In this document: positions 7,424 through 14,501 of the stretch, piece by piece
How the letters are laid out: every line of letters begins with the position of its first letter
How positions within the stretch are numbered: position 1 is the first letter of the stretch
Assembly: GCA_038058095.1 (NCBI GenBank)
Contig: JBBUBW010000022.1
Coordinates: 1-20,866 of the forward strand
DNA length: 20,866 bases
From: VMFW01 sp038058095
GTDB lineage: Bacteria; Patescibacteriota; Minisyncoccia; UBA6257; 2-01-FULL-56-20
Direction of reading: 5' to 3'
Translations under genes and position numbers: made by a program
Notes under the pieces: model-generated
Databases searched by the model: none
What the model was told of the DNA's origin: nothing
What the model saw: the letters and a program-made list of their open reading frames with translations, nothing else

Positions 7424-8206
7424 TTATTTATTAAGTTCTTCTTCAAAGGTAGGTTTTTCTACTTGGTAAAAAATGCCGAGGGGAGTTTTTCCTCCGCCCT
7501 CCATAACTTTAGCGATGGCGGCCGAGAGGTCATTTTTCGGGAATGAATCATCTAGCCAATAAACGCGTTCTTTATAGTGGTCGCGGGTGTCGAAAAAAGT
7601 GATGCAGGGTTGGATGATTGAGACAAATGAAAATCCTTTGTGCACCATTGCGGAGAGCATAATACGCTTCGTCCCCGCGATATCGCCGGCAAAGGTTTGA
7701 GCGACAAAGGTGGCGCCAGAAGAAAGCATGATAAGAAGCGGGTTGAATGGTTCTTCAATACTGCCGAAGGGGGTGGACTTGCCTTTAAATCCTTTAGGAG
7801 TGGTGGGCGTGGCTTGGCCGGTGGTTAAGGCAAAAATCTGGTTGTCGTGGATGAAAAGATTGATATCGGAATTCCGGCGAGCGGCATGGATAAAATGTTC
7901 GATCCCCTCGTCATAAGTGTCGGCGTCGCCGGAGAACCCAACGACAGTGAGGGACGGATTAGCGGATTTAACACCAGTCATAGTCGGAATGACGCGGCCA
8001 TGAAGAGAAGTAAATGAGTTTACGTTTAAATAATCAGTAATTTTCCCGTGACAGCCAATACCAGACAAAGCAACGAGATTCTCGGGTTTTAATTTTCCGC
8101 CGGCTACAAGTTCAGTTACCGCCTGGCGGAAAGCGACAAGAATTTGGGAGTTGGGGCAACCGGGGCACCACGTTATTTTGGCATTTGTGCTTAAATTTAG
8201 ATCCAT
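7424..8206 (-). CDS. korB: 2-oxoacid:ferredoxin oxidoreductase, beta subunit
   Basis: Thiamine-pyrophosphate-binding subunit of a 2-oxoacid:ferredoxin oxidoreductase (260 aa). CPGC at 14-17 and GCHG at 51-54 supply cysteines for the [4Fe-4S] cluster. The TPP/Mg motif is GDADTYDEG from 93, with the partner N122 in HDNQIFALTTGQ. The end, GIFYQVEKPTFEEEL, is typical of KorB-like subunits. It pairs with the larger subunit encoded 5 nt upstream. The KorB name reflects overall resemblance to 2-oxoglutarate-type enzymes; many such two-subunit enzymes accept pyruvate or branched 2-oxoacids, so substrate is uncertain. Confidence 0.92.
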   Translation of the reverse strand: MDLNLSTNAKITWCPGCPNSQILVAFRQAVTELVAGGKLKPENLVALSGIGCHGKITDYLNVNSFTSLHGRVIPTMTGVKSANPSLTVVGFSGDADTYDEGIEHFIHAARRNSDINLFIHDNQIFALTTGQATPTTPKGFKGKSTPFGSIEEPFNPLLIMLSSGATFVAQTFAGDIAGTKRIMLSAMVHKGFSFVSIIQPCITFFDTRDHYKERVYWLDDSFPKNDLSAAIAKVMEGGGKTPLGIFYQVEKPTFEEELNK

Positions 8207-8211
8207 TATAT

Positions 8212-9927
8212 TTAAATTAATTTATTTAAAGTTTCGGCCAGTTCTAATGGGTCAAAGGGAGCGGAATCGTAGCGAAGAATGGAATTTGTAACTTCAATGC
8301 CGGTTTTTTCACGTATAAGTCCGGCGAGCTGGCCGTTGTGATTGCTTTCTATGTTGATTATTTTTTTCGCGCCTTTTAGATTTTTGGAGACACTCGCGAC
8401 GTCAAATGGCTCAAGCCACAAAATCTGTAAAATTTTTACCGTTTTTTTAAAATATTTTGCCGCTTCGAGTAGAACGGTTTTAGTGGACCCCCAGAAAACG
8501 ATAACGTTTTTGCTTTTTGGATCGCCATAAGTTTTTACGGTTTCAAAATTTTTAAACTCTTTGGCGAGAGATGCATACTTTGCGAATCGTTTTTCTTGCA
8601 TAGCTTTGATTGTCGGAATTTCCTCGGTAGTGATTCCGCCCTCGTCGTGTTCGTAGCTGTCGAATTTAACTACGGCGTTTGGCGTGCCAGGAAAAGCCAG
8701 AGGTGAAACGCCGTCCTTAGACAAGGCATAGCGTTTATAGGAAGAATCCACAGAAATTAAAATTTTTCCTTTTTCAATCATCACTGATTTTGGATTAATA
8801 GTGCTGGTCGTCATATTTTCAGAAACGTGCTTATCCAGCAGAACAATAGCCGGCAGTTGATACTTCCAGGCGAGATTTAGAGCATCGGCGCCGGCACGAA
8901 AAGATTCTTCCGGATCGCCGGGGGCGATCACAATCCTAGGAAATTCACCGTGGCCGGCATGAAGAACAAAACGCAAATCCGACTGGCTGGAATGGGTGGG
9001 GACACCGGTGGCAGGAGCGTGTCGCTGGGAAACAGCGACAACAAGAGGGACTTCCGCCATGCCGGCCAAACTGAAAGCTTCCTGCATGAGCGCAAATCCC
9101 CCGCCGGCAGTGCCGACAGCTACGCGCTCTCCCGCGTAAGCCATGCCTAACGCCATATTAATCGAGGAAATTTCGTTTTCGGGATGGATGACTTTTATTT
9201 TGAAATTGCGCTCTTGGCTCGCTAGAAAATGGAGAATGGAAGACGAGGGAGTCATAGGATATGAGACATAGGTGTTTAAGCCGGCGGCAACAAGCCCGCG
9301 GGCAACAGCGGTGTTCCCATCAATAAATTCCGCGGTTGGAGAATTGATAAGTTCATGAGCGATAAGATTGGAATGTTTAATATTAAGTTTTTCAAGATGC
9401 TTGTAGCCCATTTCGGCTAAGAGAATATTCGTCTCCGGACTCTTGGCACGGAAAATTTCATTAAAAATTTTAGTCATATTGCCGAGAGGTAAATCAAGCA
9501 GATAACAAAGAGCTCCCAAGGCGACCGAGGAACGGGTAATTGACGGGGCTTTTATGTTGGTTATAAATTCGGTGAGCGGAAGTGAAATAGCGTTTTCTCC
9601 AAGCGCTTTTTTATCTTCGTCATCAAAGTTTTCGGCGAAAACGATAGCGTTTTTATTTAGTTCGCCTAAATGACGTTTGATGGATTCTTCGTTTAGGGCG
9701 ATCAGCACATCAAGTTTTTTGTAGTCGTAGAATATTTTTTCTTTAGAAAAACTTAGGCGGGAGTAATTATGCCCCCCACGAATAAGAGACGGGTATTTAA
9801 AAGAAAAATGCGTCTTGAGACCAACGTCGTTTAGAAGAATACCGAGATTGCTGCCGGCTTCGCGAATACCGTCTCCAGCGGCTCCGCCAATGCCAACGGT
9901 CATAATGGGTTTGATTTGCTTGGCCAT
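8212..9927 (-). CDS. korA: 2-oxoacid:ferredoxin oxidoreductase, fused gamma-alpha subunit
   Basis: Large subunit of the same oxidoreductase (571 aa). Residues 1-185 are the gamma domain (GIGGAAGDGIREAG at the start, then SFKYPSLIRGGHNY). From about 195 the alpha pyrimidine-binding domain begins (GNTAVARGLVAAGLNTYVSYPMTPSSSILH), and the transketolase C-terminal-like domain occupies about 470-571. This gamma-alpha fusion order is a recognised form of the enzyme. No ferredoxin domain is fused or encoded beside it, so electrons must leave to a separate ferredoxin. It leads the operon korA-korB-acdAB. A TATAAT 10 nt before the ATG and the lack of a Shine-Dalgarno suggest a leaderless message. Confidence 0.93.
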   Translation of the reverse strand: MAKQIKPIMTVGIGGAAGDGIREAGSNLGILLNDVGLKTHFSFKYPSLIRGGHNYSRLSFSKEKIFYDYKKLDVLIALNEESIKRHLGELNKNAIVFAENFDDEDKKALGENAISLPLTEFITNIKAPSITRSSVALGALCYLLDLPLGNMTKIFNEIFRAKSPETNILLAEMGYKHLEKLNIKHSNLIAHELINSPTAEFIDGNTAVARGLVAAGLNTYVSYPMTPSSSILHFLASQERNFKIKVIHPENEISSINMALGMAYAGERVAVGTAGGGFALMQEAFSLAGMAEVPLVVAVSQRHAPATGVPTHSSQSDLRFVLHAGHGEFPRIVIAPGDPEESFRAGADALNLAWKYQLPAIVLLDKHVSENMTTSTINPKSVMIEKGKILISVDSSYKRYALSKDGVSPLAFPGTPNAVVKFDSYEHDEGGITTEEIPTIKAMQEKRFAKYASLAKEFKNFETVKTYGDPKSKNVIVFWGSTKTVLLEAAKYFKKTVKILQILWLEPFDVASVSKNLKGAKKIINIESNHNGQLAGLIREKTGIEVTNSILRYDSAPFDPLELAETLNKLI

Positions 9928-9937
9928 CTTAAGGAAA

Positions 9938-9943
9938 ATTATA
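9938..9943 (-). promoter_or_regulatory. -10 element of the korA-korB-acdAB operon
   Basis: Consensus TATAAT on the minus strand, 10 nt before the korA ATG. A start 6-8 nt downstream would leave a leader of only a few nucleotides. The -35 region is weak. It lies back to back with the hydrogenase promoter in the 93-bp divergent region 9928-10020. Confidence 0.55.
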
Positions 9944-9974
9944 TCATTTTAAGGCCGTTTATAACTATTTTTAG

Positions 9975-10005
9975 TGGACAAATAACCGGAGCGGTATGGT
10001 ATTAT
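9975..10005 (+). promoter_or_regulatory. Candidate promoter of the hydrogenase operon
   Basis: TGGACA at 9975-9980 and an extended -10, TGG followed by TATTAT at 9997-10005, with a 19-nt spacer. The ATG is 15 nt after the -10, giving a leader of roughly 8 nt. A GGGG at 10009-10012 is the only purine block near the start. The spacer is longer than ideal but the extended TGn motif would compensate. Confidence 0.5.
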
Positions 10006-10020
10006 ATTGGGGTATAAAAA

Positions 10021-10533
10021 ATGGCTGAAATTGAATCGCAATCAACTCAGGCGGATAAAAAAATCAAAATAGGGTGGTTTTCATTTTCGTGCTGCGAAGA
10101 TAACACCATCGTAATGACCGAAGTGATGAACGACCACTGGCAAGAATGGAAAAAGATGTTTGATTTCAGGCACGCCAGAGTCTTGAAGTCAAAAAATATA
10201 ATGGACGAATTTGATATCGCTTTTATTGAAGGCGCGATTGCATCACCCGAACACGAAAAAAAACTTAAAGATATCAGAGGGCGATCAAAAAAACTAGTGG
10301 CAGTGGGCGCCTGCGCGATAGTGGGCTTGCCAGCGGGACAGAGAAATTCCTTCACTCCGGAACAAAAAGCGTCGATTGATTTCCTTACGGCTCGTTTTGG
10401 AGCGCTCGAGAAGGTGCTGAGAGTAGCGGACGTGGTGGCGGTGGACGAAGAGATTCCTGGCTGCCCGATGGACCCGAAAGTTTTTTTGGATAAGGTTAAT
10501 AAATTAGTGGCAGAATTAAAACAAACATCTTAA
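10021..10533 (+). CDS. [NiFe] hydrogenase small subunit, proximal-cluster-only type
   Basis: A 170-aa member of the NADH:ubiquinone oxidoreductase 20-kDa/hydrogenase small-subunit family. It carries just four cysteines, C24, C25, C98 (VGACAI) and C148 (PGCPMD), enough for one [4Fe-4S] cluster next to the NiFe site. There is no twin-arginine signal and no extra ferredoxin-like region, so the enzyme should be cytosolic with electrons leaving through a separate carrier. Unusually, the first two cysteines are adjacent (SCCED) as in NuoB of complex I, rather than CxxC as in most hydrogenases. The large subunit follows after 8 nt and supplies the NiFe ligands, which identifies this as a hydrogenase and not a complex I fragment. 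Confidence 0.88.
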   Translation: MAEIESQSTQADKKIKIGWFSFSCCEDNTIVMTEVMNDHWQEWKKMFDFRHARVLKSKNIMDEFDIAFIEGAIASPEHEKKLKDIRGRSKKLVAVGACAIVGLPAGQRNSFTPEQKASIDFLTARFGALEKVLRVADVVAVDEEIPGCPMDPKVFLDKVNKLVAELKQTS

Positions 10534-10541
10534 AAAAATCC

Positions 10542-11837
10542 ATGCATACTTTTGATCTCTCAATGGAGAACATCACAAAAATCGAGGGGGCAGCCTCTCT
10601 TTTTGTGCGAGTAGAAGAGGATAAAGTGAAGGAAGTAAAATTTGAAACGGTGGAATATAAGCGTTTTTTCACCGAGGCCCTAAAAGGCAAATCGGTTATG
10701 GCAGTGCCGGCGCATTTGGCTCGGATTTGCGGAACTTGCTCCAACGCCCACATTATGTGCGCGATTGAGGCCTGCGAGAGCGCGCTTGGCATCACGCCCT
10801 CGGAACAAACTATGACACTAAGGGCGCTTACAATGCACGGACTTATAATCCGCGATCACGCGCTTCATTTGTATCTTTTTTCCATGCCGGATGTTTACGG
10901 GAAAGACGCTTTTTTGGAGTTTGATGAAAATATCCCCGAGGAGCACCAGCTTTTACACGATGGATTTGAAGTAAAAGCGGCTGGAAATTTTTTAGCTACA
11001 CTCGTTGCGGGAAGAAGCGTCCACGCAACTTATCCGACAATCGGCGGGTTTTTGCATTTTCCAGATAAGGAAGGAGTCCAAGAGGCCGTTAAAAAATTAG
11101 AAGCTGCCCGTCCTGCGGTGTTAAGGATAATTGAGGTATTCAGAAAAGCGCCTTTTCATTTTGACCGGAAAACTCAATATATAGCGCTCGTGCCAAAAAC
11201 AAGTTACGGCTACATAAATGGAGAAATTGAGACGAGTAAGGGGGAGACTTATGGGGAAGAAAAATTTAGAGATCATTTGGAACATGTGGTTTTGCCTTAT
11301 TCACAGGCCTCGGCGTACCAATATGAAGGCGAGGGATATATGGTGGGGGCGTTGGCCAGGTTAAATTTAGCCAAAGACAAACTACACCCTAAAACAAAGG
11401 AATCCCTAGGAGAGCTTTTAAATCTTTTCCCATCGACCGATATTTTTTACAACAATTTAGCCCAGGCAATTGAAATTCTTCATTCAGTTGATGAATCGAT
11501 TGATTTACTGACACATAAAACTTTTGTGGCGGAACCTGTTATAAAAGCGCCGTATCGAGAGGCGATGGGGGTGGGAGTGATTGAGGCACCCAGAGGCACG
11601 CTCTACCACAAGATATCTCTTGGCGCGGATGGAATAATTAAGGATGGAGAAGTGATTGTGCCAACCGGGCAAAACCAAATAAATATCGAGCGCGATGTTG
11701 CTATTTTAGTTCAAAATCTTTTGCCAACAACGGAAAAAGAGAAAATAGAATTCGAAATCGAAAAACTAATCCGAGCTTATGACCCGTGCATGAGTTGCGC
11801 GGCGCACTTTCTTAAAGTTAACTGGAAAGAAGCGTAG
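10542..11837 (+). CDS. [NiFe] hydrogenase large subunit
   Basis: Catalytic subunit (431 aa) that splits or makes H2. The four NiFe ligands are present: C63 and C66 in the N-terminal RICGTCSNAH motif, and C416 and C419 in the C-terminal DPCMSCAAH motif. Nine residues follow H422, the usual form of the tail cut off by an endopeptidase after nickel insertion; the matching protease gene lies next door. The N-terminal RIEGH-type motif reads KIEGA (E15 kept, His replaced). Size and cytosolic character fit group 3-like enzymes, but no NAD(P)-binding or F420-type subunit is encoded nearby, so the subgroup is left open. The last 20 nt overlap the 3' end of the protease gene on the other strand. Confidence 0.94.
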   Translation: MHTFDLSMENITKIEGAASLFVRVEEDKVKEVKFETVEYKRFFTEALKGKSVMAVPAHLARICGTCSNAHIMCAIEACESALGITPSEQTMTLRALTMHGLIIRDHALHLYLFSMPDVYGKDAFLEFDENIPEEHQLLHDGFEVKAAGNFLATLVAGRSVHATYPTIGGFLHFPDKEGVQEAVKKLEAARPAVLRIIEVFRKAPFHFDRKTQYIALVPKTSYGYINGEIETSKGETYGEEKFRDHLEHVVLPYSQASAYQYEGEGYMVGALARLNLAKDKLHPKTKESLGELLNLFPSTDIFYNNLAQAIEILHSVDESIDLLTHKTFVAEPVIKAPYREAMGVGVIEAPRGTLYHKISLGADGIIKDGEVIVPTGQNQINIERDVAILVQNLLPTTEKEKIEFEIEKLIRAYDPCMSCAAHFLKVNWKEA

Positions 11838-12189
11838 TTCTTATTTCTTGAATAACCTTATCTACTTCGAGAATCGGCGGGAGGCCGATGATTTTTATTT
11901 TCTTTAGTTTTCCGAGTTTTTGAAGATAGAGCAAATTAGTAAAAGCGTCGAAGTCGTGAAGGGATACTCTAGGAGTGGAAGTAAATTGTTTCAGGTCTTC
12001 GAAAACGGTGACTTTGTTTATGCCCAAAACGGTATCAATAATTACAAGCTCTTCGGGAATTTCCCATTCTTCATTAGGATCTTTAACTATGAAGCGGTGG
12101 CTAGGAAATTGTTTTTTCAGCTCCGGAATAAGTCTTATGGGCAGAGAATCTTCTTTCAAATCGGGATTGCCGAAGATATAGACATCCAT
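11818..12189 (-). CDS. Hydrogenase maturation endopeptidase (HycI/HybD family)
   Basis: Nickel-dependent-recognition protease (123 aa) that removes the C-terminal tail of the hydrogenase large subunit. The start MDVYIFGNPDLKEDSLP is the family's GNxxxxDD region with the acidic ligand; VIIDTVLG supplies the central Asp, and SLHDFD supplies the His. These correspond to the three nickel-contacting positions known in HybD (Glu, Asp, His). It is somewhat shorter than the usual 150-160 aa. It is the last gene of a minus-strand set after the DUF6390-like gene (6-nt gap) and converges on the hydrogenase genes, overlapping the large-subunit gene by 20 nt. Confidence 0.87.
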   Translation of the reverse strand: MDVYIFGNPDLKEDSLPIRLIPELKKQFPSHRFIVKDPNEEWEIPEELVIIDTVLGINKVTVFEDLKQFTSTPRVSLHDFDAFTNLLYLQKLGKLKKIKIIGLPPILEVDKVIQEIRTTLLSS

Positions 12190-12195
12190 AAAATT

Positions 12196-12930
12196 TTAGA
12201 GGGTTTGGTTCGCTAAGGCGATATGACGAAGGGTATACTTTTCAAGCATCTTGGCTTGCTCTGGATTGATTTTTTCACAAGGCACGCTCCAATGGATTGA
12301 AACAATGTCTCCGGGCGAGATTTGCTCAATATCATAAGTGGCTTCCAGCCGGCGGGTGATTTTTTTCTTAGTTTCATTGCCTAAAACAAGTTTTCCGTCC
12401 AAATAAAGGAGGGGTTTTGAAAGAACGGTAATGGCGGGACCATTCACTTTCAAAACCTTACCCCAGCTGATGCGACATTCGTCCATGCTTTCAAGTGTGT
12501 GTTCGCGGTCGAGGTGGCCGGTGCGCTTCCAGATATCCAGCACATGAAAGGAGTGGTGGGGAACAGCTCCTAGGCCTAGCTTGGCGCTGATGACTTCAAA
12601 TGATTTTTGACCTAGTTTTTTTTTCAGTCCGAGGCCGTCGATTAAATGCTGATAAAATTTCTTTTTCCCGATAGATTCCAATAAATCGCTGCCGATCCAA
12701 TAAGCCTCGACTACGCGTTCGTCGAATGGATCTTTAATCCCATTAGAATCGGCAATATGGAGAAGATAAGGATACATAGTCTCAAATCCTCTTAAAAGAT
12801 GTTCTAAGCCGGGATCACTTGCCCCTTCTTTGATATACGATCCGATTTCCTGATTGGCGTCGGGGCCGCAATAGTGGAGACGGTTGGGTCCGAAAGCGTA
12901 ACGGCTACAGCGCAAGATTCCATTCATCAT
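12196..12930 (-). CDS. DUF6390-like protein with HypC-like C-terminal domain
   Basis: Protein of 244 aa without an established function; I associate the N-terminal pattern (GILRCSRYAFGPNRLHYCGPD, PHHSFHVLD) with DUF6390 from memory. Residues 152-240 look like the HypC/HupF hydrogenase chaperone: C152 followed by RISWGKVLKVNG resembles the MCLAIPGKVxxI start of HypC, and PGDIVSIHWSVPCEKINPEQAKML at 206-229 resembles the VGDYVLVHxGFAIxxxxxxEA segment. In HypC the first Cys carries the Fe(CN)2CO precursor to the large subunit, so a NiFe-site assembly role is plausible here. The gene is sandwiched between a transporter and the hydrogenase protease, 6 nt before the latter. The HypC link is inference from pattern and context. 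Confidence 0.72.
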   Translation of the reverse strand: MMNGILRCSRYAFGPNRLHYCGPDANQEIGSYIKEGASDPGLEHLLRGFETMYPYLLHIADSNGIKDPFDERVVEAYWIGSDLLESIGKKKFYQHLIDGLGLKKKLGQKSFEVISAKLGLGAVPHHSFHVLDIWKRTGHLDREHTLESMDECRISWGKVLKVNGPAITVLSKPLLYLDGKLVLGNETKKKITRRLEATYDIEQISPGDIVSIHWSVPCEKINPEQAKMLEKYTLRHIALANQTL

Positions 12931-12948
12931 AATTTTTGTAAAATTTTA

Positions 12949-13881
12949 TTAGACCGCGGTTGAGATGGTTTTATTCGGAGAAGATGGGTGGCGCGAAATT
13001 CTGTGCGCGAAGAAAACAACTAAACCAATACCAAGAATATTGAGAAAGGCGGATATGAAATCCTTAAATCCAAAAGCGTGGGTTACGAAAATAGCCGAAA
13101 GCACGTTGGTTACCAGCGTAGCGGGAACAAGAAGAGTGGCAACATAGGTTGCGGGCGCGAGTTTTAAGGCGGAGTACCACGAAAGCACGTATCCAAATAG
13201 AAGCGCTCCAGCAATAAAAGCGAATACCCACTGGGAACCATTTAAGGCGAAGATCGGAGAGAGACCACCGCGGAAGAAAAGAATAGGTATAAGGAATAGG
13301 GATCCTAGAGTCATACGCGCTGCCGCAACGGTGACGCTTGATAAATTACTTAAAACTTTTTTGGCGATAATATTTTCGATCGCCCAAAGAAAAGTGGCGC
13401 CGAGGATCATTAGTTCTCCACCATTAAATTTAAAACCAGTAAACCCTCCGATAAAAAAGTTAGCGGCAAAAATGGATCCAACACCAAGCCATTGAAGTCG
13501 CGATATTCGTTCCTTGAGAAATGGGTAGGCGAAAAGGAAAATCCAGAGAAAGAGAGTTTTATGGATAAGGGCGCCGTTTATGGCGGTAGTTTTTGTAATC
13601 CCGATGAAAAAGAGAGCGAAAGGCAGTGAGCCGCCGATAATGCTAATAGCAAAGAGTTTTATCCATTGCGCTTTTGAAAGAGCTTTTATCTCGGGCCAGC
13701 GTTTCAGAACAAGAATTAACCCTATAAGGAAAACGGCGACAATGCCGTTTTTAAGAGTGGTGTAGAGAATGGGATCTTTTAAAACACTCACACCTATTTT
13801 CGACACAAATACCGAAACTCCTGAAATAACAGCGGTTAAAATCGCTAAAAAAGTAGCGCGTGATGAAATTTTTTGGTTCAT
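12949..13881 (-). CDS. EamA/DMT-superfamily transporter
   Basis: Integral membrane protein of 310 aa with ten hydrophobic segments arranged as two similar five-helix halves, the EamA (drug/metabolite transporter) pattern. The first half ends near IGSIFAANFFIGG and the second covers LMILGATFLWAIENIIAKK to ILGIGLVVFF. Such proteins export or import small metabolites such as amino acids; the substrate is unknown. It is the first gene of a minus-strand set with the DUF6390-like gene (18-nt gap) and the protease, although a functional tie to the hydrogenase is not evident. A well-formed promoter with the -10 9 nt before the ATG lies upstream. Confidence 0.9.
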   Translation of the reverse strand: MNQKISSRATFLAILTAVISGVSVFVSKIGVSVLKDPILYTTLKNGIVAVFLIGLILVLKRWPEIKALSKAQWIKLFAISIIGGSLPFALFFIGITKTTAINGALIHKTLFLWIFLFAYPFLKERISRLQWLGVGSIFAANFFIGGFTGFKFNGGELMILGATFLWAIENIIAKKVLSNLSSVTVAAARMTLGSLFLIPILFFRGGLSPIFALNGSQWVFAFIAGALLFGYVLSWYSALKLAPATYVATLLVPATLVTNVLSAIFVTHAFGFKDFISAFLNILGIGLVVFFAHRISRHPSSPNKTISTAV

Positions 13882-13890
13882 GGTTTTTTC

Positions 13891-13918
13891 ATTTTATCAC
13901 CTATAAGAGGTAAATCAA
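13891..13918 (-). promoter_or_regulatory. Promoter of the EamA-DUF6390-protease set
   Basis: On the minus strand TTGATT (13913-13918) and TAAAAT (13891-13896) are separated by 16 nt. The -10 lies 9 nt before the EamA ATG with no Shine-Dalgarno between, so the transcript would be nearly leaderless. Confidence 0.55.
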
Positions 13919-13945
13919 ATAATTGAGAAATAGGATTTACGTGGT

Positions 13946-13977
13946 CGAGGCTCGGACGAATCCGAGCCTCGGTTTTT
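13946..13977 (+). terminator. Strong GC-rich hairpin with T-run on the plus strand
   Basis: Perfect 11-bp stem (13946-13956 with 13961-13971) and a 4-nt loop, followed on the plus strand by GTTTTTG. This has the form of an intrinsic terminator, but both flanking genes are on the minus strand. It begins 15 nt past the stop of the zinc-ribbon gene when read on the minus strand, where it lacks a U-tract but is preceded by an A-run. It may terminate antisense transcription, act in both directions, or protect the 3' end of the zinc-ribbon mRNA. Confidence 0.55.
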
Positions 13978-13985
13978 GTGTTGGG

Positions 13986-14501
13986 TTACCGACGATGAGT
14001 TTGATGCTTGCTTTTATGACTATGACCATTGCCAATGCCGTCACCGTTTGAGTTCGGAAGGGATACTCCCCAACGAAACCCGCAGTTGGGACAATGGAAT
14101 TGATATACGGCTTCCTCCTCTCCTTTACAGAGAATTACTTTCCTGCGATTGCTGTCTCTTTCGAAACGGCCGGTGTTTTTGTAACATAGGCGACAGAGAT
14201 GGCGGTTCAAGACAAGTTCTCCCTTAGGATTGGTAACCGCAAGGACAGTGCCGGACGGGAAAAGTGGTTTAAATACTCCCGATCCAGAGTGACGAATAAC
14301 TGTGCTTCCTCTCTCGTCAAAGTTGACTTGGGCAAAATGTATGACCACTTGGCAGATGATTGGGCCGGGACCTAAGCGGCTGGGCGATACATCATCCAAA
14401 TGGCCAAGTGAGATTTCGGCGCCACCATTCTCTAACCAAGCTGGAATAGGGGTACCTTGGTGGACGAAGACTGTAGCGGTGGAAATCCCTAGCCTACTCA
14501 T
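13986..14501 (-). CDS. Unknown zinc-ribbon protein with His-rich tail
   Basis: I do not recognise this 171-aa protein. Residues 1-95 are a beta-rich region without a known motif. C103-x2-C106 and C137-x2-C140 form a four-cysteine zinc ribbon (HLCRLC and CPNCGFRWG). The last 15 residues are rich in His, Lys and Arg (HSHKSKHQTHRR), suggesting metal or nucleic acid binding. A GGAG 6-7 nt before the ATG is a reasonable Shine-Dalgarno, and TATAAC-like sequence lies further up, so unlike many neighbours it seems to have a normal leader. A GC-rich hairpin follows the stop. Plus-strand frames over this region have no recognisable domain, so the minus frame is preferred. Confidence 0.68.
   Translation of the reverse strand: MSRLGISTATVFVHQGTPIPAWLENGGAEISLGHLDDVSPSRLGPGPIICQVVIHFAQVNFDERGSTVIRHSGSGVFKPLFPSGTVLAVTNPKGELVLNRHLCRLCYKNTGRFERDSNRRKVILCKGEEEAVYQFHCPNCGFRWGVSLPNSNGDGIGNGHSHKSKHQTHRR

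Noticed and set aside
10021..10533. Reading the small subunit as a complex I NuoB fragment
   Set aside because: The adjacent large subunit has both CxxC pairs for NiFe and a cleavable C-terminal tail, and a maturation protease is next to it; NuoD lacks these.
13976..14227. Plus-strand open frame opposite the zinc-ribbon gene
   Set aside because: Its many Cys and Arg residues mirror the minus-strand zinc-ribbon coding; there is no recognisable domain and the minus frame has the better start site.
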